A stretch of 64,000 bases of DNA from the NCBI GenBank assembly GCA_949358305.1, contig OX442319.1, positions 558,001 to 622,000 on the forward strand, read 5' to 3'. The notes under the pieces were generated by a model. That model saw nothing but the letters and a program-made list of their open reading frames with translations. It was not told where the DNA came from and made no database searches. This document shows positions 10,908-22,473 of the stretch, piece by piece; within the stretch, counting starts at the first letter, position 1; each line of letters opens with the position of its first letter. The stretch is from Strigamia acuminata. Its lineage: Eukaryota; Arthropoda; Chilopoda; Geophilomorpha; Linotaeniidae. A program made the translations under genes and the position numbers.

Positions 10908-13900
10908 TGTCTTTAAAAGACAGTGGAACATTATTTCGACCTCGAGGACAATTACCGGGATTTAAGGCCAAATTTAACCGTTGGCAGGTTGCTCATGTGC
11001 GCCAGGGGCGGCAACTGGTCAGAGGACAGTTTCCTGACCCACTGTGTCATGATAATGGTACGAATATGCAACAAATTCAACAGCATTCTAGGAATGAACA
11101 TTGGAATTCAAGTTTTAGCAGGACATTAAATGCCGAAGATGAACTTTATTGCAGGAATGGACTGAAATCTTCGACACAGACGTGTGTCATCTGTTGTTTT
11201 AATTGAGGCGGAGTGGGTCATCTCGCCAAGGATTGTCCTTCGGTTTTGAAACAAGGAAATCTCCCCTCATCTGGGATGCGGCAATTAACACAGACTTATA
11301 GAAGATTTTGCAGTGATAGGAACTGTTCCGACATGCACATATGCAAATGAGATGTGCAGTCCTTCAGCAATGAAGACAAAGAGAATTTTAAAAATTCTAC
11401 AACCAAGGAAGATGATATATTTGAGAATATTATTTGGTATTGTGATAGTCAGGTCTCAAACCATGTGGCATCATGTGAAAAGTGGTGCCAAAATTTTAGG
11501 CCATTAAATTAATGGGCGTTGGAGACATCCGACTGATCTCCTTTAACGGGAATCGGAGAACAAGTTTATTCTTGAAGAATGTTTGGTTTGTGCCCAAAAG
11601 TGGGAGAAATTTAATTTCTTTGGGGCAATTGGATAAAATAGGCCTAACCACTAATATTGCACATGGGAGACTGGCTATTTACAAAAATAAAATCAGCAAA
11701 CTATTTTTGGTGGCACAGAGGAATAGGAATAATGATTTCACGGTTAATTGTTGCATCATGGTTTCAAATGTGAGTGCAACCGCACCCTTTGTAACAAAGC
11801 ATGCGGTTGGCACTGCTGATTTAAATTCTGATTTTGACAAAAATGTATCGCTATTAACACATTTAATTTCTAAGAGCGCACTAACACACAAGCCAGACAT
11901 TTTGGCAAGAGCGATAAATAATGCTATTGTGTTGATTTACGGGATGTGCGTGCATAGAATAGGCAAGGCACCTAATAGCAACGTGCCAAGCACAGGCAAT
12001 GTGGATCAGAATGATAACGTGGTTGATTTGAATGGGGTTTTGAATGCCATGAGTAATTTGAGTGAGATTTCAATTAATAATCAACAACACGGGGAAACTC
12101 AACATAGATACTGTCACGCGTACGGACCGTCCTGATCGACAGGTGATCCGTAGCGCTCGATTAGGCATTATTTTCATTAAACGTTGCTAAATTTCGGCCA
12201 CAGATGGCGTTGACGATTGGAAACCGTCATCGCCATGTGATTGGACCGATCAATTAGTAAATGGGGGTTATGGCAGATTTGCTATAAAACCACCCGCTTT
12301 CCGACAGAGCTCTCTTCTCTGATGTCGCTCGATACTGAGTACGGCTGACGATTCTTTTGTTTGTTTGATTTGATTATTGAATTGAAAAGTGTTATTCATT
12401 GTTTGAAATTCATTTGTAATAATTAAAATGTGAATGCTAATCCATCCAACATATTTGACATCATTGACATGATAATAATTAGACCAATTGTAATAGGTTA
12501 AACCAAATTGTAAATTGATTGAGAATCGAATAGACACTTTGTCTGTCCGGTAAATAAACCCATTTGAACTGAAATAAAAACTGACTCCATTTAATCCAAA
12601 CACTCACTCATTTTCCTATCACTAGGCAGAACACATGTTGCGTGTAATCTGATTTGAACCCGAAAATACACGTAACAATACGGGAGTTTTGAGAGTTTGA
12701 ACAAAGTTCAAATAAATAATAAGAAGAGGACCAGGAAGTATGATGATACAACTACAATTGAAAGTAGCAACCCCCTTGATTCTGATGTGCGAAATTGGAA
12801 ATGTTTTTCGAAAAAGACTGCGAAGTCTGGGCATTCTGTAAACTTGGGCAGAGTCCCAATTACTAACAATCAGGGGGAGAAGTCATATAGCATGACCAGG
12901 ATTGTTAGCAATTGTTCTGTGACCGATTTAGCTGTTACTGACAATCCGAGTGTTGCAGTGGAGACTGCCAAAATTCCGTCTGCGCCTGTGAGCAATACCG
13001 CCCAAATATATACGGATACAGTTAAAGCAACAAAAATTAAGGGCATGGAATCAAAAAGAATTAAAAATAGGAAAGTTATTAAGGATAACACTGTTGTTAG
13101 GAAATCTAATACGAAGGGTGAAACCAATAATTTAGACAACAACAATGAAGGGAATGACAATGGAGTTATACAAATTGCCACAAGTCCTCAAGCCAATGCA
13201 AATGGAAAAGGAAAAAAGATAAGACATAAGGGCGTTAAAGGAAAAATTAAAGATGACGCCCTACCAATGGACGTCTGGCATTCACGCATGGGGCATTTTG
13301 ATCCAAATGAAATTGCCAAGATGGAAGAAGCTGAAGATAATTTTGGGATTAGAATCTCAAATAATGATTCTTCACCATGTGACATATGTCTGATACTAAG
13401 AGCATAGAGTTTGGTTTTTTCCCCACTATAGGAATAACAACTAAAAGGATTTTGGAGCTCATCCATGTAGGTGTATATGGACCACATGAAGTCATGTCAT
13501 TGGGTGGGGCCAATTATTATCTTGTAATAGTTGATGATTTCTCAAGATTTGTATGGATAGAAATTTTGAAAAATAAGAAGGAGATATTTACAAGATTTAA
13601 GCAGTGGAAAACTGAAATTGAACGCATCACCTCCACTAAGGTGAAATGCATTGAGACAGATATTAGGAAATTTAAATCTGAATGGGATGAATACGCATAT
13701 TGGTTTGAATTGTATTCAAGTCGAAATGAACTCGGTAGCCGAAGGGGTGAATCGCGCGATAATTGACAGTGTGAAATCGATGCAATTGGAAAACAATTTC
13801 CCCCCTAATTTATGGGCTGAACTGTCTGTAACTGCAGTTTATCTAAGTAATCGATTCCCGAATGCAGGTTTAAATGGGAAAATCCCCTATTGTTTGTTTT

Positions 13901-14577
13901 ACGATAAGAAATTGTCGTTAAGGCATTTAAAATGCATTGGCTCTCAGGTGCACGTTAGACAATCGAATGGGATGACATGGTCGGGTGCCCTAGTGGGATA
14001 CGCCATGGCGGCACGTGGATATAGAATATGGGACCCAATACGGAATGAAGTCTTTATTTCGAGCTGTCTGAGGATCGATGAAAATGTGTATTGGTGCGGA
14101 TTGAATCAGCCAATTGAGAAAAGGATGGAATGTGATTCCATTAATCAAATTGATTTTACAAAAGGGGGACAAACATTTTTATTGGATGAAACCCAAATTG
14201 AGGAACCTATTGCTTCAATTCCCGAACTAATTGGGGAAGCTACAGTGCAGGAAAGGGTCGAAATTCATAAAACTGACCCTGATACACGAGAAGTAATTCC
14301 TGGAACATTGTTGATCAAACCTTCGGACAATGAACAAAGAGGGAGAATAACCAGTCAACAAACGTTACTCCCATTAAAGATGAACGAATGGAAAAGGGTC
14401 CAAGCTGTCACGAAGACAGTGGATAGAGCCGGTGAAGTTTATATCTACTACGTATCACCGTTGAGAAATTGACTTACAATTCGGAATGAAGTTGTGCAAT
14501 GGTGTATGGAGGAGGGATATAGATATGAAAGGAAACTTTTTGACTTCAAGACTTGGAACACCCCTAATACACCGTGT
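10908..14577 (+). pseudogene. Ty1/copia gag-pol relic, lacking reverse transcriptase
   Basis: A decayed copia polyprotein. From ATG 10908 a short gag part leads to a broken zinc knuckle (CVICCFN, stop, GGVGHLAKDC, about 11185-11230). The protease C-terminal region is at 11512 on (FLKNVWFVPKSGRNLISLGQLD). A solo LTR interrupts at 12112-12677. The pre-integrase zinc motif (WHSRMGHFDP to CDIC) is near 13275-13390. The integrase core follows with Asp in VIVDDFSRF, Asp in IETDIR and Glu in SVAEGVNRA. Stops or frameshifts occur near 11200, 11510, 13404 and 13700. The integrase C-terminal region (ARGYRIWDP, LPLKMNEWKR, LFDFKTW) ends near 14577, where RT and RNase H are missing; the sequence then goes straight to a polypurine tract. 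It is closest in this window to element C (43634-48508). Confidence 0.88.
12112..12677 (+). mobile_element. Solo LTR inside the copia relic
   Basis: 566 bp, starts TGTCACGCGTACGG and ends CACGTAACA, with the 4-bp direct repeat ATAC on both sides (12108-12111 and 12678-12681). AATAAA lies near 12552. Fragments of the same LTR family start at 38355 and 41939. Confidence 0.85.
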
Positions 14578-14611
14578 TGATATGTAACGTGTTTTGGATG
14601 ATGTTCATATG

Positions 14612-14802
14612 GTAAAACAAAGGGGGAATTGTTGGTATTTCATACCATTTCTGGTGTTTGCCTATTTGGTGAATTTGAGTGGATTTTGCGGATCTATTTT
14701 TGCAATATTCAAATACGTGAACAAAGGAGGAATTGTTGGGATTTAGTGTTCACATATTTAATGTTTGAATTGCATGATCCCGTTTGTACGTAATTTATGC
14801 GC
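14612..14802 (+). mobile_element. Copia polypurine tract and truncated 3' LTR
   Basis: AAAACAAAGGGGGAAT is followed by TGTTGGTATTTC at 14630. This is the same polypurine tract type as element C. About 100 bases later a second, similar junction occurs (GAACAAAGGAGGAAT then TGTTGGG at 14734), suggesting a duplicated or nested LTR start. The LTR is cut off by, or has expanded into, the 24-bp tandem array. Confidence 0.6.
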
Positions 14803-15384
14803 GTGATATATTTAATGTATACCTATGTGATATATTTAATGTATACCTATGTGATATATTGAATGTATACCTATGTGATATATTTAATGTATACCTATGT
14901 GATATATTTAATGTATACCTATGTGATATATTTAATGTATACCTATGTGATATATTTAATGTATACCTATGTGATATATTTAATGTATACCTATGTGATA
15001 TATTTAATGTATACCTATGTGATATATTTAATGTATACCTATGTGATATATTTAATGTATACCTATGTGATATATTTAATGTATACCTATGTGATATATT
15101 TAATGTATACCTATGTGATATATTTAATGTATACCTATGTGATATATTTAATGTATACCTATGTGATATATTTAATGTATACCTATGTGATATATTTAAT
15201 GTATACCTATGTGATATATTTAATGTATACCTATGTGATAAATTTAATGTATACCTATGTGATATATTTAATGTATACCTATGTGATATAGCTTATTTAA
15301 TGTATACCTATGTGATATATTTAATGTATATCTATGTGATATAGCTTATTTAATGTATACCTATGTGATATATTTAATGTATAC
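14803..15384 (+). repeat. 24-bp tandem repeat array, about 24 copies
   Basis: Perfect or near-perfect head-to-tail copies of an AT-rich 24-bp unit containing TGTATACCTATGTGATAT. Because 24 is a multiple of three, the array is open in several frames and would read as repeats such as MYTYVIYL. That is a property of the repeat and not evidence of a protein. Two late copies carry a small insertion (GATATAGCTTATTT). Confidence 0.95.
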
Positions 15385-15878
15385 TGTCATGCGGTTGAGT
15401 CGCGTCGTCTGCCGACTGTCTCAAACCAGCGCAAATATTGTTAGAGTTATTAGAATTTGTCACTAGACAGCATACGTGATGATTGCATCACGGGCTGGTC
15501 AATTTGGAATTAACTCAGGGGGTGACTCTGGTATAAAAGAGCCATTTTGGCTCTCAGAGCTCAGTCCATCCCGGGCTTTTAAACGGTTCACATCAGCCAG
15601 CATTTGGCGTGAAGTAATCGTTCCCTCCAAATCTGAAACAAAGTGTTAATCATATCTCTCATATCTTTTAGGTTTAGTTAGAGTTAGTTTTATGATTTGT
15701 ATTTATGATTTATGTTTATGATTTGTATTTAAAGAATAAAGAATACTGTTTAGATTTCAACTCAAACTCTGACTCTTCATTTACCTCACTCTTAGTTAGT
15801 TAGATGAGTTTAGTTATTAAATGCTTGTAATAAAGTGATAAGTTACGTGGTCAGCATTGGCCATTTGGCCACATAACA
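15385..15878 (+). repeat. 5' LTR-like sequence of the gag-only gypsy remnant
   Basis: 494 bp, TG...CA, with a TATA-like TATAAAAGAGCC at about 15532 and an AATAAA signal near 15736. The following bases (AAGTGGTGGAGGTG) sit where a primer-binding site would be expected. Confidence 0.65.
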
Positions 15879-16511
15879 AAGTGGTGGAGGTGTGGTTTTC
15901 TTTTGAGACCCACTAATTGGTTGATAAAAGTAGTGAATAAATAAAAGTTTACAGTAAAATCAGCCAGTTTTGTGCAAAAATTGAAAAGTTAAAGCTAAAA
16001 ACCCCGTAAAAACTTAGTTAAAAATAGAAATTTCTTATAAAATTTGAGAGAAGTGCAAGATAATTTGCATAATAGATAAAAATAAGAGTGAATCATAGAG
16101 TGACTCAGAGTTTGGAGACAGTTTAGTGATTGGATATTTAATAAGATTGCATTGAATTGAATAATATTTTGGATTTAATTATTAAAGTTGTTTATAATTG
16201 TTGAATATTAAATATTTAGAGGGAAATAATTTTGATAATAATATATTTAATAAAGTTTTAATAACATTTTTTTTCCTCAGGAAATTGATAGATTGTATTG
16301 ATTCCGTTGATGACTAATGGTGATAATTGTTTATTTTTCAGGAAATAAGTGACAATTGTGATAATTTTGAATTTGAATTGGTGATTATTAATAATAAATA
16401 AAGTTTGTTTCAGGATTGTGTGTTGTGAATTGTGGTTATTAGTGAATGTGTGAGGTGCATTATACATAGAGTAGTGGAAATAAAAATTATAGTGCATTTC
16501 AAAGCTTAACA

Positions 16512-17608
16512 GTGGAGAAACCAGTAAAGCTTACACAAACACAAGTGGATAATTTACTAGATTTACAAAACCAAGAATTACAAAGGACAGTAGATAATCC
16601 CAAAATCACAGTTAGAAGGGGGAGTGGAAAGACATCGCACACTGAACCTGAGATAAAAGAAGAAGAACAGATTGTTGAAACAAAAGAAGAAGATCCATTT
16701 GTTGAAATAAAAGAGGAAAAGCATTTTCAAGATTCATTGTCGCAACAGGAACTTGATTTGTCTTCACCTTTGAAATTAATAAAGCCAAAGTTGTTACAGT
16801 CAGTTTTTGAATTATTAACACCAATAAAGAATATACAAACACCTTTATTAAGTACTAATATACAAGGATCCACATCAAAAGGAACAAAATCCAAGATGAC
16901 GGACCCAATAGCAGTTCTAACTGATCTTTTTAAGAGTGTAATGATACAAAAGCGGGACGTTATTTCTTATGACATCACAAAGGGAAACATCGACCAATGG
17001 CTAGTGGCATACGAAGCCACAATAAGCACGGATGATGAATGAGTTAAACATTTATCATTAGCGTTAAAAATGATGGACTGGCATGGTTTGTGGAGTTGCT
17101 TAAAAAGAACCCAACATGGACATGGACAGAGTGGAAACCACAACTTGAAACAAAGTTTCGTAGAGGCCAGGAAAATGTTTTAAATATTCTTCACTTCATG
17201 AGACACACAGAAGGAACAGCCGATGCTTATATGAAGAAAGTCTTAGCCGAATGTGCTTTTGTATTACCACCACTCACTGACAATCAAAAAATTAATTATG
17301 TTTACCAAGGTTTGAAGCCGGCAATGCAACAAATGATGATGGTTGTGTTTCCGATTAAGCTGGCAGAGATGGAACAAAGACTTAAGTTGGATGAGGCTAT
17401 GCAAATAAAGGACCCAACGGATTTACTGCTCTCACTTTTTCAAAAGGTGGTGGACGAAAAGGTAACCCCAGTGACAGCAGGTAAACTGAGTGGAACTGTA
17501 GTAACCCCATTAACCCACGCCAAGCTTTTAACTGAAAATGCAAACTTGAGGCAACAGTTATTAGCTTTTGACAACAACCACCAGACGGCGCCTTACACAG
17601 TGATGTAA
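16512..17608 (+). pseudogene. Gypsy gag remnant
   Basis: An acidic, Glu-rich N-terminal part leads into a retrotransposon gag domain (KGNIDQWLVAYEA, then TWTEWKPQLETKFRRGQENV, ILHFMRHTEGTADAYMKKVL, YVYQGLKPAMQQMMM). A TGA at 17040-17042 and a frameshift just after it (into the frame used from 17090) break the gene. The open part starts without an upstream ATG in frame at 16512; the first ATG in frame that keeps the gag domain is at about 16896. There is no zinc knuckle. It would have formed the virus-like particle shell of the element. Confidence 0.75.
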
Positions 17609-17937
17609 TGGCTGGATCAATTATTATTATAATAGAGGGGGTATTAGGTACTATACATATAAGAGCGAGATTAACTCAGTTCTCCTACTAAGCTTTTACT
17701 GTTCAGTCGGCCAGTGCATGGTGTGGCGGATGGTGTTGAGTTCTTTGCATTACCAATTAGGTTATTCATGCTTTGATTTGATTTAGTTTAATTTATATTC
17801 TTTTGTGTATTATTTAGTACTTTGTTTAAGTTAAGAATAAAGATGTGTTTTATATTATCATCTTAACATTGAGTCCTTCTTACTCATTCGCCAGCCAAGT
17901 AATACGTGGTCCACGTTCACCTCTGGACCACGTAGCA
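17604..17937 (+). repeat. 3' LTR-like sequence of the gag-only gypsy remnant
   Basis: 334 bp, TG...CA. TATA-like ACATATAAGAGCGAG lies near 17655 and AAGAATAAAGATG near 17833. Confidence 0.55.
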
Positions 17938-18470
17938 ATATTACCAAATCATTTCTCACAAAGAGCTTTATCAAAAATATAATTAAGATGAAAATATTCT
18001 GTATTTTAATCAGGAAGGCAATGCATAGTATCCAACACGACGTGTTTAGTTATTAAAATAATCAGTTGCAACCCAAATTGTGTGTAAGAAAAAGGTATTG
18101 ACTCTCATCTCGGAACAATACAAAAATTTCATTTTAACACTTAGGTTTCACTTACCTTTAGAACCTGATTGAGATACCATGACTGATATTTTGGGAATTT
18201 CTGTTAAAGAGAAAAGAAAACTGCTACAAATTACTAAATATGTATCGAAAATTTACCTTTATTTTGATATCTTCATACTGATATGATAAAATATTATTTG
18301 TAGACACTGAATTTTAAATTTGGCTTATTGTAAAAAGTCAATTTTAAGAAGCACTTTTTTATGCCAAGAAACCATTTCCAAAAGTGGAATTGCGTCTTAG
18401 AATTGTCTGTTTTAAAACATTTTTCCGGGCAGCACAGTTTTCAGTAGAAACGTCAAAGCAACATACCACT
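17938..18470. other. Non-coding flank left of the Polinton
   Basis: No gene, repeat or RNA recognised. The last bases (CACT, or ACCACT) form the left copy of the Polinton target duplication. Confidence 0.5.
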
Positions 18471-18756
18471 GTGTTGTTGGAGAAATGGTTCCGTGGTGCC
18501 ACACACTAAATGGGCAATCCATGATTTCAGCTCAAAAATTAAAAAAGGTTAAAATGAGGAAGTGGTTCGAGGGCGGGAGAATGGGAATGTTTAGGTTAGG
18601 TTATGTTAGGTTGTCCCGCACGCTTCTGTATTTATATTTATACTTATTTTTAATTTTTATTTGTAAATGAAAATGTGTAATTCTAAAAGTTAAAATGTAT
18701 TAAAACAATCCATCAGAAAAATGAAATGAATTCTTATTTAAAATTGGTTTAATACA
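18471..18756 (+). repeat. Left terminal inverted repeat of the Polinton
   Basis: 286 bp, matching the right repeat along its whole length by eye. It contains a TTAGG-rich stretch (TTTAGGTTAGGTTATG at about 18590). Confidence 0.93.
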
Positions 18757-18914
18757 TTTCAACATTGCATTACTCATTTTAATTCAATTGCCCGGGGGGG
18801 AAATTTTTTTATTTATAAATGAAATGTGTTCTCATTTTTAAACAAGTTTAATTCCAAAAAGTTGAAATGTTTTCTAACAAATTAAAATGAGAATTTATTT
18901 TTTTCTGGTGGATT

Positions 18915-20235
18915 ATTTGTTTCAATTTAAATAAGAAAAAGTCAATTGAATGACTTTTTGTTAATAGACAAGTGTATTTCTATTAAAGTTGGAAGTTATT
19001 AAACCAATTTAAAATGAAATGGAATTAGAATTAAAACAATCCATTAGAAAAAAATCAAATGAATTCTCATTTTTAAATTACCTTTAATCATTTTCACCTA
19101 AAGCAATTTCATTTCATTTCATTTGTTGTAAGAACTACTCACCTGGATCAAGCAATAAATGGGCAATCCATCATTTCAGGGACGACGAATAAGAGGCATA
19201 AGGAAGTGTTTCGAGAGCGGGAAAATGAGGATGTTTAGGTTAAAAATGAGAATTCATTTGATTTTTTTCTAATGGATTGTTTTAATTCTAATTCCATTTC
19301 ATTTTCAATTGGTTTAATAACTTCCAACTTTAATAGAAATACACTTGTCTTTTAATAAAAGTCATTCAATTGACTTTTTCTTATTTAAATTGAAACAAAT
19401 TAAAAATGAGAATTCATTTGATTTTTTCTAATGGATTGTTTTAATTCTAATTCCATTTCATTTTTAAATTGGTTTAATAACTTCCAACTTTAATAGAAAT
19501 ACACTTGTCTTTTAATAAAAGTCGTTCAATTGACTTTTTCTTATTTAAATTGAAACATTTTAAAAATGAGAATTCATTTGATTTGTTTTTATTTACAAAT
19601 GAAATGTGACCTATGTGACCTTTGGTCACCTTTCCGGTCGGTGACCCAAACGACACGTTGACATAACGTCACTTTCGGGCTATCGAAACGTGACACATTC
19701 GTTCCATTGTTCTTGTTGTATTTAAGCTTGTTGTTTTCAAATAAAGTTCAGTCAACCTGGTTTCTACCAACGCAACGCTTCGTTCCGTCTCACAACCTAG
19801 TTGATAGACCAGTTTAATTGCAAAAGAGTTGAAATGTATTTAAACATTTTAAAATGACAATTCATTTGATTTTTTTTTTCTGGTGGATTATTTTTAATTC
19901 TATTTGTAAAGAAAAATAAAACTAATTTTTAAATAAGAAAAAGTCAATTGAATGACTTTTATTAAAAGACAAGTGTATTTCTATTAAAGTTGGAAGTTAT
20001 TAAATCAATTTAAAATGAAATGGAATTAGAATTAAAACAATCCATTAGAAAAAAATCAAATGAATTCTCATTTTTAAATTGTTTCAATTTAAATAAGAAA
20101 AAGTCAATTGAATGACTTTTATTAAAAGACAAGTGTATTTCTATTAAAGTTGGAAGTTATTAAACCAATTTAAAAATGAAATGGAATTAGAATTAAAACT
20201 ATCCATTAGAAAAAATCAAATGAATTCTCATTTGA
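18915..20235. repeat. Five copies of a 155-160-bp subterminal module in both orientations
   Basis: Related copies lie at about 18915-19080 (reverse), 19242-19400 and 19401-19560 (forward), and 19920-20080 and 20081-20235 (reverse). The last four form a large inverted repeat with a solo LTR at its centre. A diverged copy of the outer terminal repeat (GGGCAATCCATCATTTCAGG on) sits at about 19155-19247. There is no coding potential. Confidence 0.8.
19614..19794 (+). mobile_element. Solo LTR in the Polinton subterminal region
   Basis: 181 bp, TGTGACCTTTGG to CGTCTCACA, flanked by the 5-bp duplication ACCTA (19609-19613 and 19795-19799). An AATAAA signal lies near 19740. The element it came from is not otherwise seen here. 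Confidence 0.85.
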
Positions 20236-20553
20236 TTCTTTTTAATTCCATTTTAACTTTTATAATTAATAATTTTCATTTACAAATAAAAATTTTATTC
20301 CTTCTAAGTAATGGAACCTTCCAAAACCAGCTGTGTTAAAAGTAAGCCATGTGACAGCATGTAATATATCTTGTAGGAAAAACGGATATGTGATCAAACA
20401 AACAAATTGATAAACATTTATCAAAACCAAAAAAAAAAAAATGTTAAACAGTTGAATGAAAATATTTTTTCCTCACCAGAAATTAAATTTCCCCCCCGAA
20501 GGCTTTTGCTCTTTAAAAACAAAAATAGCTTTTAGAGATTTTTTTAATGAGTC

Positions 20554-20556
<3 letters not shown>

Positions 20557-20596
<40 letters not shown>
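20557..20596 (+). repeat. Poly-A run of 40
   Basis: An uninterrupted run of about 40 A, likely variable in length. No SINE or LINE body is recognisable upstream of it. Confidence 0.9.
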
Positions 20597-20597
<1 letters not shown>

Positions 20598-20840
20598 AGG
20601 TTTTCAAAGTGACTCAATCAGAAATAAATGAATAATAAATTGTAAAAAAAAAAATAATTTTATTCAGCTTTTAATTAAAAATTCTTTTACACATTTTATT
20701 TGTTTTTCAAATTTTTCTTACATTGACAAACGAGTTAGCAGAACAGGGGGCACTGCAATGATTACATGCGTCACAATTAAACAAGACACTGTTAAATGAA
20801 TGGCGTAAGAATGCTCTAGTATGTTCATAAAACTTCATTT

Positions 20841-21134
20841 TTATAAACATTCCTTCTCTTCATCAAAAAAATCTATATCCTTAATTTTCTTGCCCGGAAT
20901 AATTTGATACAACTGCCTTATGTGTACTCTTGTTTCTGAGTTGAGAGAATCATGTATTATTCTTGCTCTTCTTTTTATTATTTTGCTTAGTTCAGGAAAT
21001 TGTCCATCAATGCGAAATACAAATGCAAAATTATTTATATCTGTAATTTCAGCCCCCCATCTACTTATAAGTTCAAAGATTATTTGCTGTAATATTTTCT
21101 CACTTTTTTCATAAATTGCACAAAAAAATTCCAT
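20841..21134 (-). CDS. Hypothetical Polinton protein, 97 aa
   Basis: An open frame from ATG 21134 to 20841. I do not recognise it. It is mixed-charge and mostly predicted helical (EKILQQIIFELISRWGAEI; KIIKRRARIIHD), with an acidic C-terminus (DIDFFDEEKE). It has no signal peptide or membrane segment. It is the leftmost gene of the element, in the same direction as the integrase/protease block. AT-rich sequence surrounds it, yet the frame keeps a non-repetitive composition, which favours a real gene. Accessory genes at Polinton ends are often lineage-specific. Confidence 0.5.
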   Translation of the reverse strand: MEFFCAIYEKSEKILQQIIFELISRWGAEITDINNFAFVFRIDGQFPELSKIIKRRARIIHDSLNSETRVHIRQLYQIIPGKKIKDIDFFDEEKECL

Positions 21135-21533
21135 GTTATTCAGCAGAGAAATAATTTATTTTTAATTGAAAATTTAATTAAAATGATGTTTATATACTAT
21201 ATTTTTAATTTATTTTTAATTGAAAATTTATTTAAAAGCAATTTTATTTATATTTATTAAAATTTATTTATTTATTATGCATTTGCCGGATGAGTCACGC
21301 TGCTTTAATATAATTACATGGTCACGTGTTTTGAATTAAATCAGGTGTTTATTCACATATTCATTTTTATTTCCAGATGTAATATGTGAAATATAATTTG
21401 TAATTACACCCAATTAATCAAAAGACTATTTCCTTATTCAGAGAAAAAACAGTAAAATTAACAATATAAATATTATTTTAAAAACTTGTGATAATTAATT
21501 ACATAATGCCGCATTATATATATAGAGTAGCAT

Positions 21534-21812
21534 TTAGCCGAATAAATGACTTATTTCAGCCAATTCCTGGATTTCGGCGATAGTTACATTGTCGTGTACG
21601 TATTTGACGTGTTCAATATTCTCACTGGAAAATCTACCAAGTTTCTCCACCAGAGTTTGAATCTTGATCTGGAATGACGGTCGCCACAAAAGTAACGAAT
21701 CGGTTTCTGAAATTGAGCCTCCATAATTAACCAAAAGGAATAATGATAAATGTTTCAAAATTACTTTCCTTTCATCGGTAGTTTTATTCTGTTGGAGTTC
21801 AAATAAATACAT
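21534..21812 (-). CDS. Hypothetical Polinton protein, 92 aa
   Basis: An open frame from ATG 21812 to 21534. It is unrecognised. It appears helical with several hydrophobic positions (KHLSLFLLVNYGG) and an acidic C-terminal half (ENIEHVKYVHDNVTIAEIQELAEI). There are no cysteines and no known motif. It lies between the 97-aa frame and the first protease on the same strand, with several hundred bases of AT-rich spacer on each side. Confidence 0.5.
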   Translation of the reverse strand: MYLFELQQNKTTDERKVILKHLSLFLLVNYGGSISETDSLLLWRPSFQIKIQTLVEKLGRFSSENIEHVKYVHDNVTIAEIQELAEISHLFG

Positions 21813-22053
21813 AATTTAATTCTGATATTTCTGAAATTGAAATGAATATAACGATATTGCTTTTTTTTTATTTATAGAAAATTTTTGTTACGGTTATATT
21901 TTCGATTTGACGCGGACTGGAATACACACCCGTGCATGTTTACACACTCCCCCGGCATGATTTCGTGCGAATCTTCGTTAATTTCAAAATTAGATTTGTT
22001 TTAATTTCTTAAATCATTTCACGTTTTTGTTAAAAACAGATATTGGGTTTACT

Positions 22054-22473
22054 TTACAACAACTCGAGATTATTCATACCTCGGATGATTTTAATGATTG
22101 TATTCTGCCTGAGATTAAGATTGGCGGCTAAATAGAGCGCAAAGAGACAAAACATCCCGCAAGAATCCTCTTTTGTTAACGAATACACTTCTTTTGTAGC
22201 ATAATCTAGGGTAACGTCTCTTCCGACGAAATCTATGATCTCTTTAGGTGGAACGTTTCCCAAATTATCAAAGTATATGCCTCTGTCGTTGTAAAGATAC
22301 AAGCTCACCCAATGGGTACCACCACCCGTCGATGGGTCTAAATTGATGACGAAGCTTTCATTCTTGCCCCGGTGATTCGCGAGCGGTTTCAAGCAATCGA
22401 TGGGCAACACGTTGTTGAAGTGAGCGATACGTAGTTTATTCTTCGCCCAGTTGTAAATTTCCACGTTATTCAT
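22054..22473 (-). CDS. Adenain-like cysteine protease 1
   Basis: A 139-aa protease of the adenovirus maturation protease (C5/Ulp1-like) fold, expected to cleave capsid and core proteins during assembly. The catalytic His is His54 (GGGTHWVSLYL), the acid Asp69 (GIYFDNLG) and the nucleophile Cys105 (EDSCGMFCLFAL). The Gln that normally lies seven residues before the Cys and forms the oxyanion hole is a Ser here (Ser98), so activity is uncertain. Its ATG overlaps the TGA of the integrase in an ATGA arrangement, consistent with one transcription unit. A second homologue with the Gln present lies at 28827-29177. Confidence 0.85.
   Translation of the reverse strand: MNNVEIYNWAKNKLRIAHFNNVLPIDCLKPLANHRGKNESFVINLDPSTGGGTHWVSLYLYNDRGIYFDNLGNVPPKEIIDFVGRDVTLDYATKEVYSLTKEDSCGMFCLFALYLAANLNLRQNTIIKIIRGMNNLELL

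Larger units (their letters stand above)
15385..17937 (+). mobile_element. Gag-only Ty3/gypsy remnant
   Basis: An LTR-like sequence at 15385-15878 (TGTCATGCGG to CACATAACA) is followed by a leader, a gag pseudogene and a second LTR-like sequence at 17604-17937 (TGTAATGGCT to CCACGTAGCA). Both carry AAGAATAAAGA and a similar CGTGG/CCACRT end but are clearly divergent from each other. No matching target duplication was found, so the two ends may not come from one insertion. All of pol is missing. Confidence 0.6.

Noticed and set aside
14784-15344. Open frames reading NVYLCDIF or MYTYVIYL repeats
   Set aside because: They follow from a 24-bp tandem array that is open in several frames; there is no non-repetitive coding sequence.
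14803-15384. CRISPR array
   Set aside because: The repeats are directly adjacent with no unique spacers, and the context is eukaryotic.
15385-17937. Treating the two LTR-like ends as one insertion
   Set aside because: The two copies are quite divergent and no shared target duplication was found.
18585-18620. Telomere or interstitial telomeric array
   Set aside because: Only two or three imperfect TTAGG units, present in both Polinton ends as part of the repeat.
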